Assembly: GCA_902798605.1 (NCBI GenBank)
Contig: CADBXH010000003.1
Location: forward strand, 1-42,953
DNA from: an uncultured Ruminococcus sp.
GTDB lineage: Bacteria; Bacillota_A; Clostridia; Oscillospirales; Acutalibacteraceae
Reading direction: 5' to 3'
DNA: 42,953 bases
Shown: positions 8,683 to 17,095 of the stretch, piece by piece
Layout: each line of letters opens with the position of its first letter
How positions within the stretch are numbered: the stretch's first letter is position 1
The notes under the pieces: model-generated
Seen by the model: only the letters and a program-made list of their open reading frames with translations
What the model was told of the DNA's origin: nothing
Database searches by the model: none
Position numbers and translations under genes: made by a program

Positions 8683-9404
8683 AATATGACGTCTATTTAT
8701 TTGAAGATAGCAACGTACTGAAGAACAAGTTAGGTATAAAGAATGAAGCTGAGTTAGATAAGGCTGAATCCGAATTTGCCAGCATAAGTATGATGAGCTT
8801 GATTGACAGCGACTTCTCCGATTTCTCTGCCAAAGGCGTATGCAAGATTCACAAAATAATCTTCGGTGACGTTTATGACTGGGCTGGTGAATATCGAATC
8901 ATCAATGTTAAAAAACGCGAACCACTGCTTGCCGGCAAAAGTGTTTGGTACTCCAAATGGGAGGATATCGACAGAGATTTGAAAGCGGCTTGGCAAAAAA
9001 TCGACACTGTTGATTGGACACATCTATCGCATGGCGATTTTGCAAAATCCGTTGCGCGCTTATTCCCTGCCATATGGCAGACACATCCGTTCAGAGAGGG
9101 CAACACACGAACCGTAGTTATGCTGATCGCCTTGTTTGCCGAGCATTACGGATATTATTTTGACTATGAGTTAATGGCGGCAAGCGCGGGTTATGTTCGC
9201 AACGCTTTTGTGCTTTGTTGTTTTGGAGTGAACTCTGAATTTGAGCATTTGGAAAAGATTCTTCTTGATGCTATATCAACGGAGCCGGTCGATGAATCAA
9301 AAGAATCCGAAACAAATGCAAATATGAAATCTTCAAAATACGAGAAGTATTATGTTGAGGACTATAAGCCAACGCCTCATGAGTATGTTAAGGATATAAA
9401 TTAA
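8679..9404 (+). CDS. Fic/DOC family protein, probable AMP-transferase toxin
   Basis: Fic proteins move AMP or other nucleotide parts from NTPs to hydroxyl groups of target proteins. This 241-residue protein has a Fic core with active-site motif HPFREGNTRT (His136 to Arg144). The canonical form is HxFx[D/E]GNGRxxR; here Gly is replaced by Thr143 and the final Arg by Val147, a variant I recall in other Fic proteins, so it need not be inactive. The upstream EYRIINVKKREPLL segment fits the target-binding flap. A charged C-terminal tail (from about 208) follows the core. It overlaps the antitoxin by 4 nt and is followed by a terminator. Small modules of this type are often mobile. Confidence 0.87.
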   Translation: MKYDVYLFEDSNVLKNKLGIKNEAELDKAESEFASISMMSLIDSDFSDFSAKGVCKIHKIIFGDVYDWAGEYRIINVKKREPLLAGKSVWYSKWEDIDRDLKAAWQKIDTVDWTHLSHGDFAKSVARLFPAIWQTHPFREGNTRTVVMLIALFAEHYGYYFDYELMAASAGYVRNAFVLCCFGVNSEFEHLEKILLDAISTEPVDESKESETNANMKSSKYEKYYVEDYKPTPHEYVKDIN

Positions 9405-9416
9405 TGAATAAAGATA

Positions 9417-9452
9417 AAAGACGAGTTCGGATAAAACCAACTCGTCTTTTTT
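9417..9452 (+). terminator. Rho-independent terminator after the Fic gene
   Basis: Stem AAAGACGAGTT with its complement, 11-nt loop, then a run of six T. Confidence 0.85.
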
Positions 9453-9470
9453 GAAATTATTTACTTACCA

Positions 9471-9511
9471 TATTTTACAAATCTATCGCAACAGGCTTTT
9501 AGCTCTTATTG
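9471..9511. repeat. Direct repeat of about 40 bp, copy A
   Basis: The segment from TTTTACAAATCTATCGCAAC through CAGGCTTTTAGCTCTTATTG recurs at 9806-9845 with one mismatch. Copy A overlaps the 3' end of the excisionase-like gene. Confidence 0.8.
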
Positions 9512-9697
9512 GATAGTAAGAAATTCAATTATACTTCGTTTTGGGATAATAAATTTCTTGCCTATTCTAACAGTTTTTATCTTCTCTTCGTTTAAAAGCT
9601 TATAAACTGCCGACCTTCCGACGTGTAACATCTGCATTACATCTTCTACGCTCACAACGTCATCATATTCTCTAAATATCATTGTATCAGTATTCAT
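9506..9697 (-). CDS. Excisionase-like helix-turn-helix protein
   Basis: Protein of 63 residues with a MerR-like/excisionase HTH: SVEDVMQMLHVGRSAVYKLL followed by KTVRIGKKFIIPKRSIIEFL, the wing strand typical of HTH_17 proteins. Such proteins help direct excision of integrative elements by a tyrosine recombinase, or act as small regulators. I chose the ATG at 9697 (MNTDTMIFREYDD...) because AAAGGTGAT lies at proper distance; a Met five codons upstream lacks a site. No integrase gene is next to it, so it is probably an orphan from a decayed element. Confidence 0.75.
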   Translation of the reverse strand: MNTDTMIFREYDDVVSVEDVMQMLHVGRSAVYKLLNEEKIKTVRIGKKFIIPKRSIIEFLTIQ

Positions 9698-9732
9698 AAT
9701 ATCACCTTTCATTTACTATCAAAATAATTAAT

Positions 9733-9810
9733 AACTTACACTCCGCTTTGGGATAATAAATCGCTTGCCGACCTTAACAGATTCAATGCTGTTGTCGTTC
9801 AATATTTTTA
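9733..9810 (-). pseudogene. C-terminal fragment of a second excisionase-like gene
   Basis: Read on the minus strand this gives KILNDNSIESVKVGKRFIIP followed by KRSVSY and a stop, closely parallel to the KLLNEEKIKTVRIGKKFIIP segment of the neighbouring gene. No HTH half or start is present; the fragment is joined directly to repeat copy B. Confidence 0.7.
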
Positions 9811-9845
9811 CAAATCTATCGCAACAGGCTTTCAGCTCTTATTGA
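9806..9845. repeat. Direct repeat of about 40 bp, copy B
   Basis: Near-identical to 9471-9511. In both copies the minus-strand frame after a stop reads ELKACCDRFVK, so this was probably once coding or a conserved spacer of the parent element. Confidence 0.75.
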
Positions 9846-9986
9846 TACCACAAAGATACCAATACTGTTTTTTATGCTGTATTTTTAACTGCTAAATAGT
9901 GTTGTTGTATTTTTGGCAAAAACTAAAAAACACATAATAACACGTGTAAAAAAGGAAAAAGCCACTTAAGATTTTCCTGCATTTCT

Positions 9987-10009
9987 TCAAGTCCTTCTGC
10001 CCCTGCCAC
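9987..10009 (+). other. tRNA 3'-end-like scrap, possible attachment-site remnant
   Basis: TTCAAGTCCTTCTGCCCCTG followed by CCA reads like the T-loop to CCA end of a tRNA, but the 5' half of the T stem and the rest of a tRNA are absent. Such 3' ends are left as att sites by tyrosine-recombinase elements. Low certainty. Confidence 0.35.
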
Positions 10010-10014
10010 AAAAA

Positions 10015-10046
10015 ACGGCTTAAACATTGAGTTTAAGCTGTTTTTT
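10015..10046 (+). terminator. Hairpin with T run
   Basis: GCTTAAAC pairs with GTTTAAGC across a 5-nt loop and is followed by TGTTTTTT. Confidence 0.55.
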
Positions 10047-10122
10047 CTTATCCTATCTAATTATTTTTCTACCAAATTTCTATCGAAATATCACATACAG
10101 TGCTAAAAAGCCCGATAATAGC

Positions 10123-10150
10123 TTGACAAAAATACTGTCTGTTGTAGAAT
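10123..10150 (+). promoter_or_regulatory. Promoter of the membrane-protein gene
   Basis: TTGACA (10123-10128), 16-bp spacer, TAGAAT (10145-10150). The box and about 25 bp after it are almost the same as at 15930-15957. Confidence 0.65.
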
Positions 10151-10223
10151 AGAATCAGAAAGATTTCGGATCGTTGTCTTTTATCGGGCAACGCAATAAT
10201 TTGACACGGAAAGGACGGTCACT

Positions 10224-10970
10224 ATGACAACTACCACAAGCAGGATCCCGCACAAATTGATCTCCCTGTTTTTTCTGCTGTACTTCGTGATACTGTTCGC
10301 GGAGCGTGCGCAGAGTCTTATCAGGGCAGCAACCGCCAATCAGTTTTTTATGGACACGTTTGAGAGTGTAGCGGGCGTTATCGTTTCGCTTTCCCTATTA
10401 TCAGCAGTTGTGCTGCTTGCGTTTTTCAATAAAACGTTCTGGAAATCGCTGGGCGGCAAAGCGGAGCTTGATTACGCTATGATTACCGTCACCGCAGGCG
10501 TGATCCTCGTTTCGGGAATGATCCACACGGAATACACTATACCGGCGATCCAGTTCGCGTCCTACGGAATGCTGATCGTCGCCATGATACTCCGCGCGGT
10601 ACAGCCTATGCCCGAAACCAAAAACCGCTTCGGGCTTTGGTATTCGCTGATTTACCTGACCGTCTTTTCAATGGCGATACCGGTAGTTTATAAGCATTAC
10701 ACGCTGACGAACGCTACGCTGTTCCACGTTATCGAATATCTCGTTATGCTTGCGCTGGTGATCTCGTTTACCATTATGCTGCGCCGCCTGTTTTTGGGTC
10801 GCGGCGAAAACCTGCTCTTATGGATACCGTTCGCGATAATGGCAGTCGGAGACGCCGTTGTTCTTTGGATGGGCTGGGCAGCAGAGGTCAACGCCTTCGT
10901 GCTGATTTTCGCGGCACTTTCGGTCATCCTGTTCATCATAGGAAAAATCATTTTTGCTGTTCGCAAATAA
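10224..10970 (+). CDS. Multispanning membrane protein of unknown function
   Basis: Protein of 248 residues with about eight hydrophobic segments (roughly 11-27, 48-67, 84-100, 106-125, 137-153, 166-184, 198-214, 224-243) separated by short loops, with no recognisable catalytic motif. It looks like a small polytopic inner-membrane protein of the YhhN or 'histidine-kinase 7TM' size class, but I cannot assign it. The ATG has GGAAAGGACGG upstream and its own TTGACA/TAGAAT promoter, and it is closed by a strong terminator, so it is a single-gene unit. Confidence 0.75.
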   Translation: MTTTTSRIPHKLISLFFLLYFVILFAERAQSLIRAATANQFFMDTFESVAGVIVSLSLLSAVVLLAFFNKTFWKSLGGKAELDYAMITVTAGVILVSGMIHTEYTIPAIQFASYGMLIVAMILRAVQPMPETKNRFGLWYSLIYLTVFSMAIPVVYKHYTLTNATLFHVIEYLVMLALVISFTIMLRRLFLGRGENLLLWIPFAIMAVGDAVVLWMGWAAEVNAFVLIFAALSVILFIIGKIIFAVRK

Positions 10971-10984
10971 CTGACAAAATATAA

Positions 10985-11020
10985 TGCTGACACCAACGTT
11001 TATCGGTGTCAGCATTTTTT
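10985..11020 (+). terminator. Strong rho-independent terminator
   Basis: GCTGACACC pairs with GGTGTCAGC across an 11-nt loop, followed by ATTTTTT. Confidence 0.9.
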
Positions 11021-11184
11021 ATTTGGTATGAAATTGCTTTGTTATGACCACGCCGTTAACAAAGGTCTATGTTACAACAAACGTTATCAAAGGCGTGTCC
11101 GGAAGCGGCGGCTCGCCGCAGTTTGTAAAATGCTTTACTAACAGCAATTCTGCGGTTCGGTATTACCGAAAGGTACTGCTTCTA

Positions 11185-12972
11185 TCAGTTGAACTGAGAA
11201 TTGTAGATTTCGCTGTAGAGTCCGCCAAGCTCCATAAGGGAGTCATGGTTACCGGTCTCTACGATATTGCCGTCCTTCATAACAAATATCAGGTCGGCGT
11301 TCTTGATTGTAGAAAGCCTGTGCGCGATAACAAAGCTTGTTCTGCCGCTCGTCAATGAATCCATTGCCTTCTGAATAAGTATCTCGGTTCTGGTATCAAC
11401 GTTACTGGTCGCTTCATCGAGGATCAGCATAGGAGCGTTTTCGGTCATCGCTCTCGCGATAGTTACAAGCTGTTTCTGACCGGCGGAGAGAGCGCTCTCC
11501 TTCTGGATCTCGGTATCAAGGCCCTGCGGAAGCGTATCTACATAGTGGCTGAGATTGGTCTCTTCGAGGATCTCTTGCAGCCTGTTTTCATCGACATTCT
11601 TAAGGTTATAAACTATATTCTCCCTGAGCGTGCCGTTGATTACCCAAGTTTCCTGCAGGATCATTCCGAAGATATCTCTGAGCTCATGACGCGACATATC
11701 CTTGATGGACACGCCGTCAACCAAGATATCGCCGCTGGTGATCTCATAGAAGCGCATCAGCAGGTTGACCAGTGTGGTCTTGCCGGCACCGGTAGGACCG
11801 ATGATCGCGACCTTCATACCGGGCTTGATTTTACCGGAGAAGTTCTTGATGGTGAGCTTCTTGGGATCGTAACCGAAGCATACGTCCTTGAATTCAACCT
11901 CGCCGCGGATGTGGTCATGGTCGAGAAGCTGTTTCTTCTCTCCCTCATCGGGAAGCTCTTCCTGCTCGAGGAAATTGAATACTCTGTTGCAGGCAGCTGT
12001 ACCAAGCTGGATGGTGGAGCTCGCCTGTCCGATTTGAGCAAGAGGCTCCTGGAACAGCGATACATATATGATAAAGCCGGTAATAACGCCGATGTCGGAG
12101 ATGGCGCCGTTGGCAAACAGCAGACCCGCAACGATCAAAACCGCTGCATAGGTCATGTAAGATACAAACTGCATGGCGGGCTCGATAAGAGTACCGATCG
12201 CCTGGGATTTGTACAGAATAGTACCAAAGAGATCGTTCTTCTCTTTGAATTCCTTGATTTTCTTATCTTCAGCGTTGAACGCCTTGATAACGAGCTGACC
12301 GGAGTAATTCTCTTCTACTGTCGCGTTGACTTCGCCGAGGAGCTTCTGGTTCTTATCGAACAGCGGCAGCGCAAACTTAAAGGTAAGCGAAACGATGATC
12401 AGCATAATCGGGAGCGAGCATACAACGACAAGCGCCATCTGCCAGCAGGCGATGAACATCGCGATGAATACGCCGACAAGCATAACGCCGGATTGTACCA
12501 GCATACCTACAGAGTTTTGCAGTTATGTACTGAGGATATCAACATCGTTGGTAATAACTGAGAGGATATCACCCGTTTGAGTAGTATCGAAATAATCCAG
12601 AGGCATTTTGTTGATCTTGGAAGCGATCTGAGTTCTCAGATCCTTTGAAAATCTCTGGATAATGGTATTTAGAATAAACGCGGAAATAAAACCGCCGAGG
12701 AATGCGATGCCTATGTATGCAACAAGTATCAACGCATAATGGAGCACATTGTCCATATTGATAACAAAGTTACCGGCAACCGCTTCTTTACCGACCGGCG
12801 AGATCTCGTTGGTCAGGTTACGGATCATACCCGGAGTCAGGATCGTAAAGATAACAGAGGTGATCAGCAGGACGATCGAGACAATGAACGGACCGTAGTA
12901 TTTTTTGAACGCCTTAACAAGGCTTCCAAGCTTATTCTTTTCCTTAGCAGGAGCATTTACGTTTGTACTCAT
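11185..12972 (-). pseudogene. ABC half-transporter (permease plus ATPase) with an in-frame TAA
   Basis: Exporter-type half-transporter of about 595 codons. The N-terminal part (12972-12526) has the first transmembrane helices and the conserved RFSKDLRTQIASKINKMPLD and YFDTTQTGDILSVITND segments. A TAA at 12523-12525 then interrupts the same reading frame, which continues without shift (LQNSVGMLVQSGVMLVGVF...) through the rest of the membrane domain and an ATPase with Walker A GPTGAGKTT, signature LSAGQKQLVTIARA and Walker B MLILDEATS. A neighbour such as AAC or CAA changed to TAA would explain it. It overlaps the preceding half-transporter gene by 4 nt, so the two once formed a heterodimer, likely for drugs or lipids. 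A base-call error is possible. Confidence 0.85.
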
Positions 12973-14725
12973 AACCCTAACTCCTCCTTACTAAGCTGTG
13001 ATAATGCAATCTCCTGATAAACAGGACAGTTTCTGACAAGATCATAGTGCTTGCCGATACCAACCATCTTACCGTTATCCAGCACAACGATCTGGTCTGC
13101 GTCCATAATGGTGCCTACGCGCTGAGCAATGATAACTCTTGTGGTATCGGGAAGCTGTTCCGCAATGCGGCTTCTGACCGTTTTGTCGGTCTTATAGTCG
13201 AGCGCCGAGAAGGAGTCGTCGAAAATCAGTATCTCGGGCTTAGTGGCAACCGCTCTTGCGATACAGAGTCTTTGCTTCTGACCGCCGGAGAAGTTCGAGC
13301 CGCCCTGAGCAACGGGAGATTCATACTCATTTCTCTTCTTCATTACAAAGCCGTCGGCATCGGCGATCTCTGCCGCCCATCTGACGTCTTCAAGAGTCAT
13401 ATCGGAATCCTTGAACGCAATATTTTCCTTGATGTTGCCCTTGAAGAGGAAGCCTCTCTGAGGAGCGTAACCGATGCGGTCTCTCAGATCCTTTTGGAGA
13501 ACATCCTTGACGTTGACGCCGTCAACAAGGACCTCGCCGCTTGTACAGTCAGCCATACGCGGAATCATATTGATAATAGTGGTTTTACCGCTGCCGGTAG
13601 CGCCGATAAACGCGATAGTCTCGCCCTGCTTGACCTTGAAGCTGATATCGGAAACAGCCTCTTTGTCCGAACCGGGATAGGTAAAGCCGACGTTCTTGAA
13701 CTCAATCGTACCTGCTCCTTGAAAGAAACGGGATTTTCGGGATCTAGCACGGAAACCTCGTGAGTGATGACCTCATAGACACGCTTACCGCTGACAGAAG
13801 CTCTCGGCCAGATCACGATAAGAGTGACCATAAGAATGAATGACATAATAATCTGGCTGGCAAGCATAACGAAAGCGTTAGTCGCGCCGAAAGATGCCTT
13901 GGCAGCCTCCATATCCATACCGTTGAGAACATACGCGCTCGCCCAAAGGATGGACAGCGACAATCCGGACATAACCATCATAACAAGAGGTGTAAAGACA
14001 GACATAACTCTGCCGGCAAAGATCTGTACCTTGGTAAAAGAGATATTGACCTTTGCAAACTTGTTTTCCTGATATGATTCAGCGTTGAACGCTCTGACAA
14101 CTCTTACGCCGGTCAGGTTTTCTCTGGAAGCGACATTGAGCATATCGGTCAGCTTCTGAACTACCTTAAACTTCGGAGTCAGCATCATCAGCAAAACAAC
14201 AACGGCTGCGACAAGGACAACAAGCCAGATAGCTGTAACGATCGTCAGAGAGGCACTTGCATACTGCATCAGCAGTATAACAGACCATACCATCACGACA
14301 GGCGCCAAGAATGCCGTTTTTAAGAATGTGAGCCACGCGATATGGACGTTTTGCATATCGTTCGTGGTTCTGGTTATCAGAGACTCGGTAGAGAAAGAAG
14401 CGAAGTCCGAGATAGCAAACTCGTTGACTCTCTCATACATCTTCTGTCTGATACCGGTGACACAGCTGGAAGCTGTCGCACTGGCTACGAATCGGATAAT
14501 GACCTCGATCGCCGCCATAAGAATAGCGCATATGATCATATACAGACCATACCACCAGATTTCGGCTACACCGTTTTGCCTGCTGTTCTGCACAGCGCCG
14601 GTCAGCAAACTTATGTAGCCGACAATTTGCATCATGAAGTAAACCTCACCCAGCGTCAGCAAAAAAATTGCTATGACTGATACCCAGTTTTTTGCCTTCA
14701 TGTTTTTGAAAAGTAGTTTGAACAT
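12969..14725 (-). pseudogene. ABC half-transporter, frameshifted near 13712-13722
   Basis: First gene of the ABC pair. The membrane domain (14725 to about 13722; about six helices, RQKMYERVNEFAISDF, STESLITRTTND) is intact from the ATG at 14725, which has AGAGGGG upstream. Near 13715 the frame changes: downstream sequence reads correctly as GTIEFKNVGFTYPGSDKEAV and contains Walker A GATGSGKTT only in the other frame; it continues through signature NFSGGQKQRLCIARA and Walker B ILIFDDSFSALD to the stop at 12969. Loss of a single base in an AAGG(A)AGCAGG context would account for it. Together with the stop in the partner gene, both halves are broken, consistent with loss of function or with sequence errors. 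Confidence 0.85.
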
Positions 14726-14909
14726 GACATCCCCTCTTTTGTAAATTTTTGCATATATCAACGGCAATTCTGCCGTTTATTTATTTTAAAAAATCGAATC
14801 CGCAGAGCACTTAGTCAAAAACAGACAAATATCTATATGAATTATACTATTTATAACAGCAAACTGCAATAGCAAATTGAATAAAATTTTATGTTTGTAT
14901 TTGACCACC

Positions 14910-15158
14910 GCGAATTTTTCGAGGGAGGAGCGTAGCGAAGAGCGAGGAAAACTCGCAGCGACGCGGCTCACGCGGCAGTTCGTGCATATCTCCCCCGATA
15001 ACGAAACCGCCGTCAAGGTCGGCAGCCGGCACGGAAAACCCGTCGTCCTCAAAATCCGCGCAAGGGATTTTAAAAACGACGGCAAGGAGCGCTACCGCTC
15101 CTCAAACGGAGTGTGGCAGGCGAGATACGTTGCACCCGAATACTTTACGGCTTGCTAA
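14910..15158 (+). pseudogene. Duplicated 3' fragment of kptA
   Basis: From 14970 to 15158 the sequence matches the last 189 nt of kptA (341-529) base for base in most positions, ending at the same stop: QFVHISPDNETAVKVGSRHG through GVWQARYVAPEYFTAC. Upstream of 14970 there is no KptA homology, only a purine-rich segment (about 14918-14968) with GAGGGAGGAGCG and repeated GAGCG/AGCGA units. The N-terminal lobe with the Arg-His and the NAD-binding HGT segment is missing, so it cannot encode an active enzyme. Confidence 0.85.
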
Positions 15159-15195
15159 AAGCAGCAGCTCCCTAAAAAAGAGAGCTGCTGCTTTT
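15157..15195. terminator. Bidirectional hairpin
   Basis: AAAAGCAGCAGCTC pairs with GAGCTGCTGCTTTT around a short A-rich loop, between the kptA fragment and the convergent SGNH gene. Confidence 0.8.
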
Positions 15196-15210
15196 CTTAA
15201 TATAGTTTTT

Positions 15211-15825
15211 TTACAGTATATTCATCGAACCGATTATATTCAAAACGGCTTCATAAAGTGCGCGGTGGCCTTCACTTGTCAAATGCTGACCGTCCGCCTC
15301 GCCGGCTTTTGCTACATCCGATGCGGCAAGGAACGCGGTTCCGTATCTGTCCGCCAGATCCTTGAACGCCTGCTTTAACTCTCTGCTTACCGCCAAGGAT
15401 CGTTCGTCACAATCAAATTTCAGCGCGGCTTTCTCCATATAAAGCGGAGAGATTATCAAGACGCTTTCGGGCTTTACAAAACCAAAGATCCTTTTAATAC
15501 ACTTTTCCATTCCTGCCGCGATATCCTGTGACGTAGCTTTGAACACCGTTTTGCAGTCGTTGGTTCCAAGCATAATTATCGCCGCATCAAGCGGTTGGTT
15601 TGCTTCAATTATGGCGGGCAACTCGGCATATCCGTTCATTCCGGCAAAGCTGCCGTCATCAAACACCGTCGTTCTGCCGCACAAGCCCTCTTCAATTACC
15701 AGCACGTCATTGCCGAGTGCTTTTTGCAGCAAGCCTGTCCATCGGGTATCTGAGTCGAATCGTCCTATTGTTGAGGAATCAAAGCCCCAAGTGTTTGAAT
15801 CGCCGAAGGCGAGTATTTTTTTCAT
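15211..15825 (-). CDS. SGNH/GDSL-family hydrolase, copy 2
   Basis: Paralogue of the hydrolase at 6490-7128, here 204 residues. Motifs: GDSNTWGF (Ser10), GLCGRT, MLGTNDCK (Asn), and DGQHLTSEGHRAL with the Asp/His pair. It lacks a few residues in the segment after GFD that copy 1 has (around residues 20-30). The ATG at 15825 has CGGAGGAT upstream; the 14 extra codons of the longer frame have no site. No signal peptide. It shares a divergent intergenic region with the HD-hydrolase operon. Substrate unknown. Confidence 0.87.
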   Translation of the reverse strand: MKKILAFGDSNTWGFDSSTIGRFDSDTRWTGLLQKALGNDVLVIEEGLCGRTTVFDDGSFAGMNGYAELPAIIEANQPLDAAIIMLGTNDCKTVFKATSQDIAAGMEKCIKRIFGFVKPESVLIISPLYMEKAALKFDCDERSLAVSRELKQAFKDLADRYGTAFLAASDVAKAGEADGQHLTSEGHRALYEAVLNIIGSMNIL

Positions 15826-15929
15826 ATTTATCCTCCGTTTCTTTTTATTGATCCTTTGGAAATTCAAAAACCTTTATTTCTATTTTAATAATAACACTGT
15901 TTTTGTCACTGTGTCAATCAATCTTTTTC

Positions 15930-15957
15930 TTGACAAATATTCTGCCTGTTGTAGAAT
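15930..15957 (+). promoter_or_regulatory. Promoter of the HD / reductase / alcohol dehydrogenase operon
   Basis: TTGACA (15930-15935), 16-bp spacer, TAGAAT (15952-15957), nearly identical to 10123-10150 including the downstream AGAA.CAGAAAGATTT.CGGA segment. Confidence 0.65.
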
Positions 15958-15986
15958 AGAAGCAGAAAGATTTTCGGAGCGATCAT

Positions 15987-16535
15987 ATGAGTTATATCAC
16001 CACTGTATCGGGCAAGCATTTTTATCCGCTTGACCCCGATCCCAAGGACATCGATATTGAGGATATTGCGCACGCGTTATCACTCATCTGCCGCGCGAAC
16101 GGTCATTTTAAAGTATTCTATTCAGTCGCGCAGCACTGCATTTCCTGCGCCGAAGAAGCGGCAGCGAGAGGATATTCTGACGAAGTTATCCTCGGCTGTC
16201 TGCTGCACGACGCGAGCGAGGCGTATCTTTGCGACGTGACGCGCCCCGTTAAAAAGACTCTGACGGACTATATGCAGGCTGAGATCAAATTACAGGATAT
16301 GATTTGGAAGCGGTTCATCGGCAGGGAGCTGAGCGGAATTGAGCAAAACCAAATCTTTGAGATAGACGACCACATACTCTCGATGGAATTCCACCGGCTT
16401 ATGCCCGAGGACTTGAACGAGGACTACCGAAATTTGAAAACCGATCTTGTATGCGAATATCAGGAACCGGTCGAAGTCAAAAGAAGATTTATCAAAATGA
16501 CTGAGCGATACATCAACAGCGAGGTGATCGAATGA
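15987..16535 (+). CDS. HD-domain hydrolase (YfbR-like)
   Basis: Predicted metal-dependent phosphohydrolase of 182 residues. Metal-binding residues of the HD fold are His50 (SVAQHC), His74-Asp75 (LLHDASEAY) and an Asp at about 127-128 (FEIDDH). The conserved block DVTRPVKKTL is typical of the YfbR/'HD family hydrolase' group, whose characterised members cleave deoxynucleoside monophosphates or other nucleotides. The ATG is 8 bases after a CGGAGCG site. It overlaps the next gene by 4 nt (ATGA), so it is the first gene of a three-gene operon. Confidence 0.83.
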   Translation: MSYITTVSGKHFYPLDPDPKDIDIEDIAHALSLICRANGHFKVFYSVAQHCISCAEEAAARGYSDEVILGCLLHDASEAYLCDVTRPVKKTLTDYMQAEIKLQDMIWKRFIGRELSGIEQNQIFEIDDHILSMEFHRLMPEDLNEDYRNLKTDLVCEYQEPVEVKRRFIKMTERYINSEVIE

Positions 16536-17083
16536 CGTTATACATCAACTGCTGCGTCCGTGACGAGTCGAGGACGGACAGGCTGGCGAGAGCGGTCTTG
16601 CAAAAGCTCGGCGGAGAATATGTTGAACTGAACCTATATGAGCAAAATCTTCAGCCGCTTGACAAGGAAAAGCTCGATTGCCGCACGGCTCTTGTTGAGC
16701 AGGGCGATTTTGACGATAAGATTTTTGACTATGCAAAGCAATTCGCAAACGCCGATACAATTGTCATCGCCGCTCCGTTTTGGGATTCCTCTTTCCCCTC
16801 GCCGCTTAAAATCTATATAGAAAACATCTATGTCACGGGGATCGTCTCTGTCTATGACGAGAACGGGATGCCCAAGGGCCTGTGCAGGGCGGATCATCTT
16901 TACTACGTCACGACCGCGGGAGGCCCTTACGACCCGACCTACAGCTACGGCTATATCGAGAGCCTTTGCAAGAACTTTATCGGGATCCCGAACACGCATT
17001 TGATAAAAGCCGAAATGCTCGATATCATCGGAAATGACGCGGAAGAAATTTTATGCAAAGAAATAAAAAAAATAATTGTTTAG
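16532..17083 (+). CDS. FMN-dependent NAD(P)H oxidoreductase, flavodoxin fold (AzoR-like)
   Basis: Protein of 183 residues with the flavodoxin-like fold of azoreductases and quinone reductases. The phosphate-binding turn is CVRDESRTDRLA near the N-terminus; APFWDSSFPSPLKIYIENI is the family's flavin and dimer segment, and VTTAGGPY the second FMN-contact loop. It probably transfers electrons from NAD(P)H to quinones, azo or nitro compounds in the cytoplasm. It overlaps the HD gene by 4 nt and is followed after 12 bp by the alcohol dehydrogenase gene. Confidence 0.85.
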   Translation: MTLYINCCVRDESRTDRLARAVLQKLGGEYVELNLYEQNLQPLDKEKLDCRTALVEQGDFDDKIFDYAKQFANADTIVIAAPFWDSSFPSPLKIYIENIYVTGIVSVYDENGMPKGLCRADHLYYVTTAGGPYDPTYSYGYIESLCKNFIGIPNTHLIKAEMLDIIGNDAEEILCKEIKKIIV

Positions 17084-17095
17084 GAGGATAGTATT

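Larger units (their letters stand above)
9846..10223. other. Gene-free interval with tRNA-end scrap, terminator and promoter
   Basis: No credible coding frame. It contains an AT-rich stretch, a tRNA 3'-end-like sequence (9987-10009), a hairpin (10015-10046) and the promoter of the next gene (10123-10150). Confidence 0.6.

Noticed and set aside
11044..11358. Plus-strand open frame of 104 codons starting between the terminator and the ABC gene
   Set aside because: No ribosome site, most of it is antisense to the ABC gene, and the first 45 residues match nothing I recognise.
11545..12561. Plus-strand open frame of 338 codons
   Set aside because: Antisense shadow of the ABC transporter gene.
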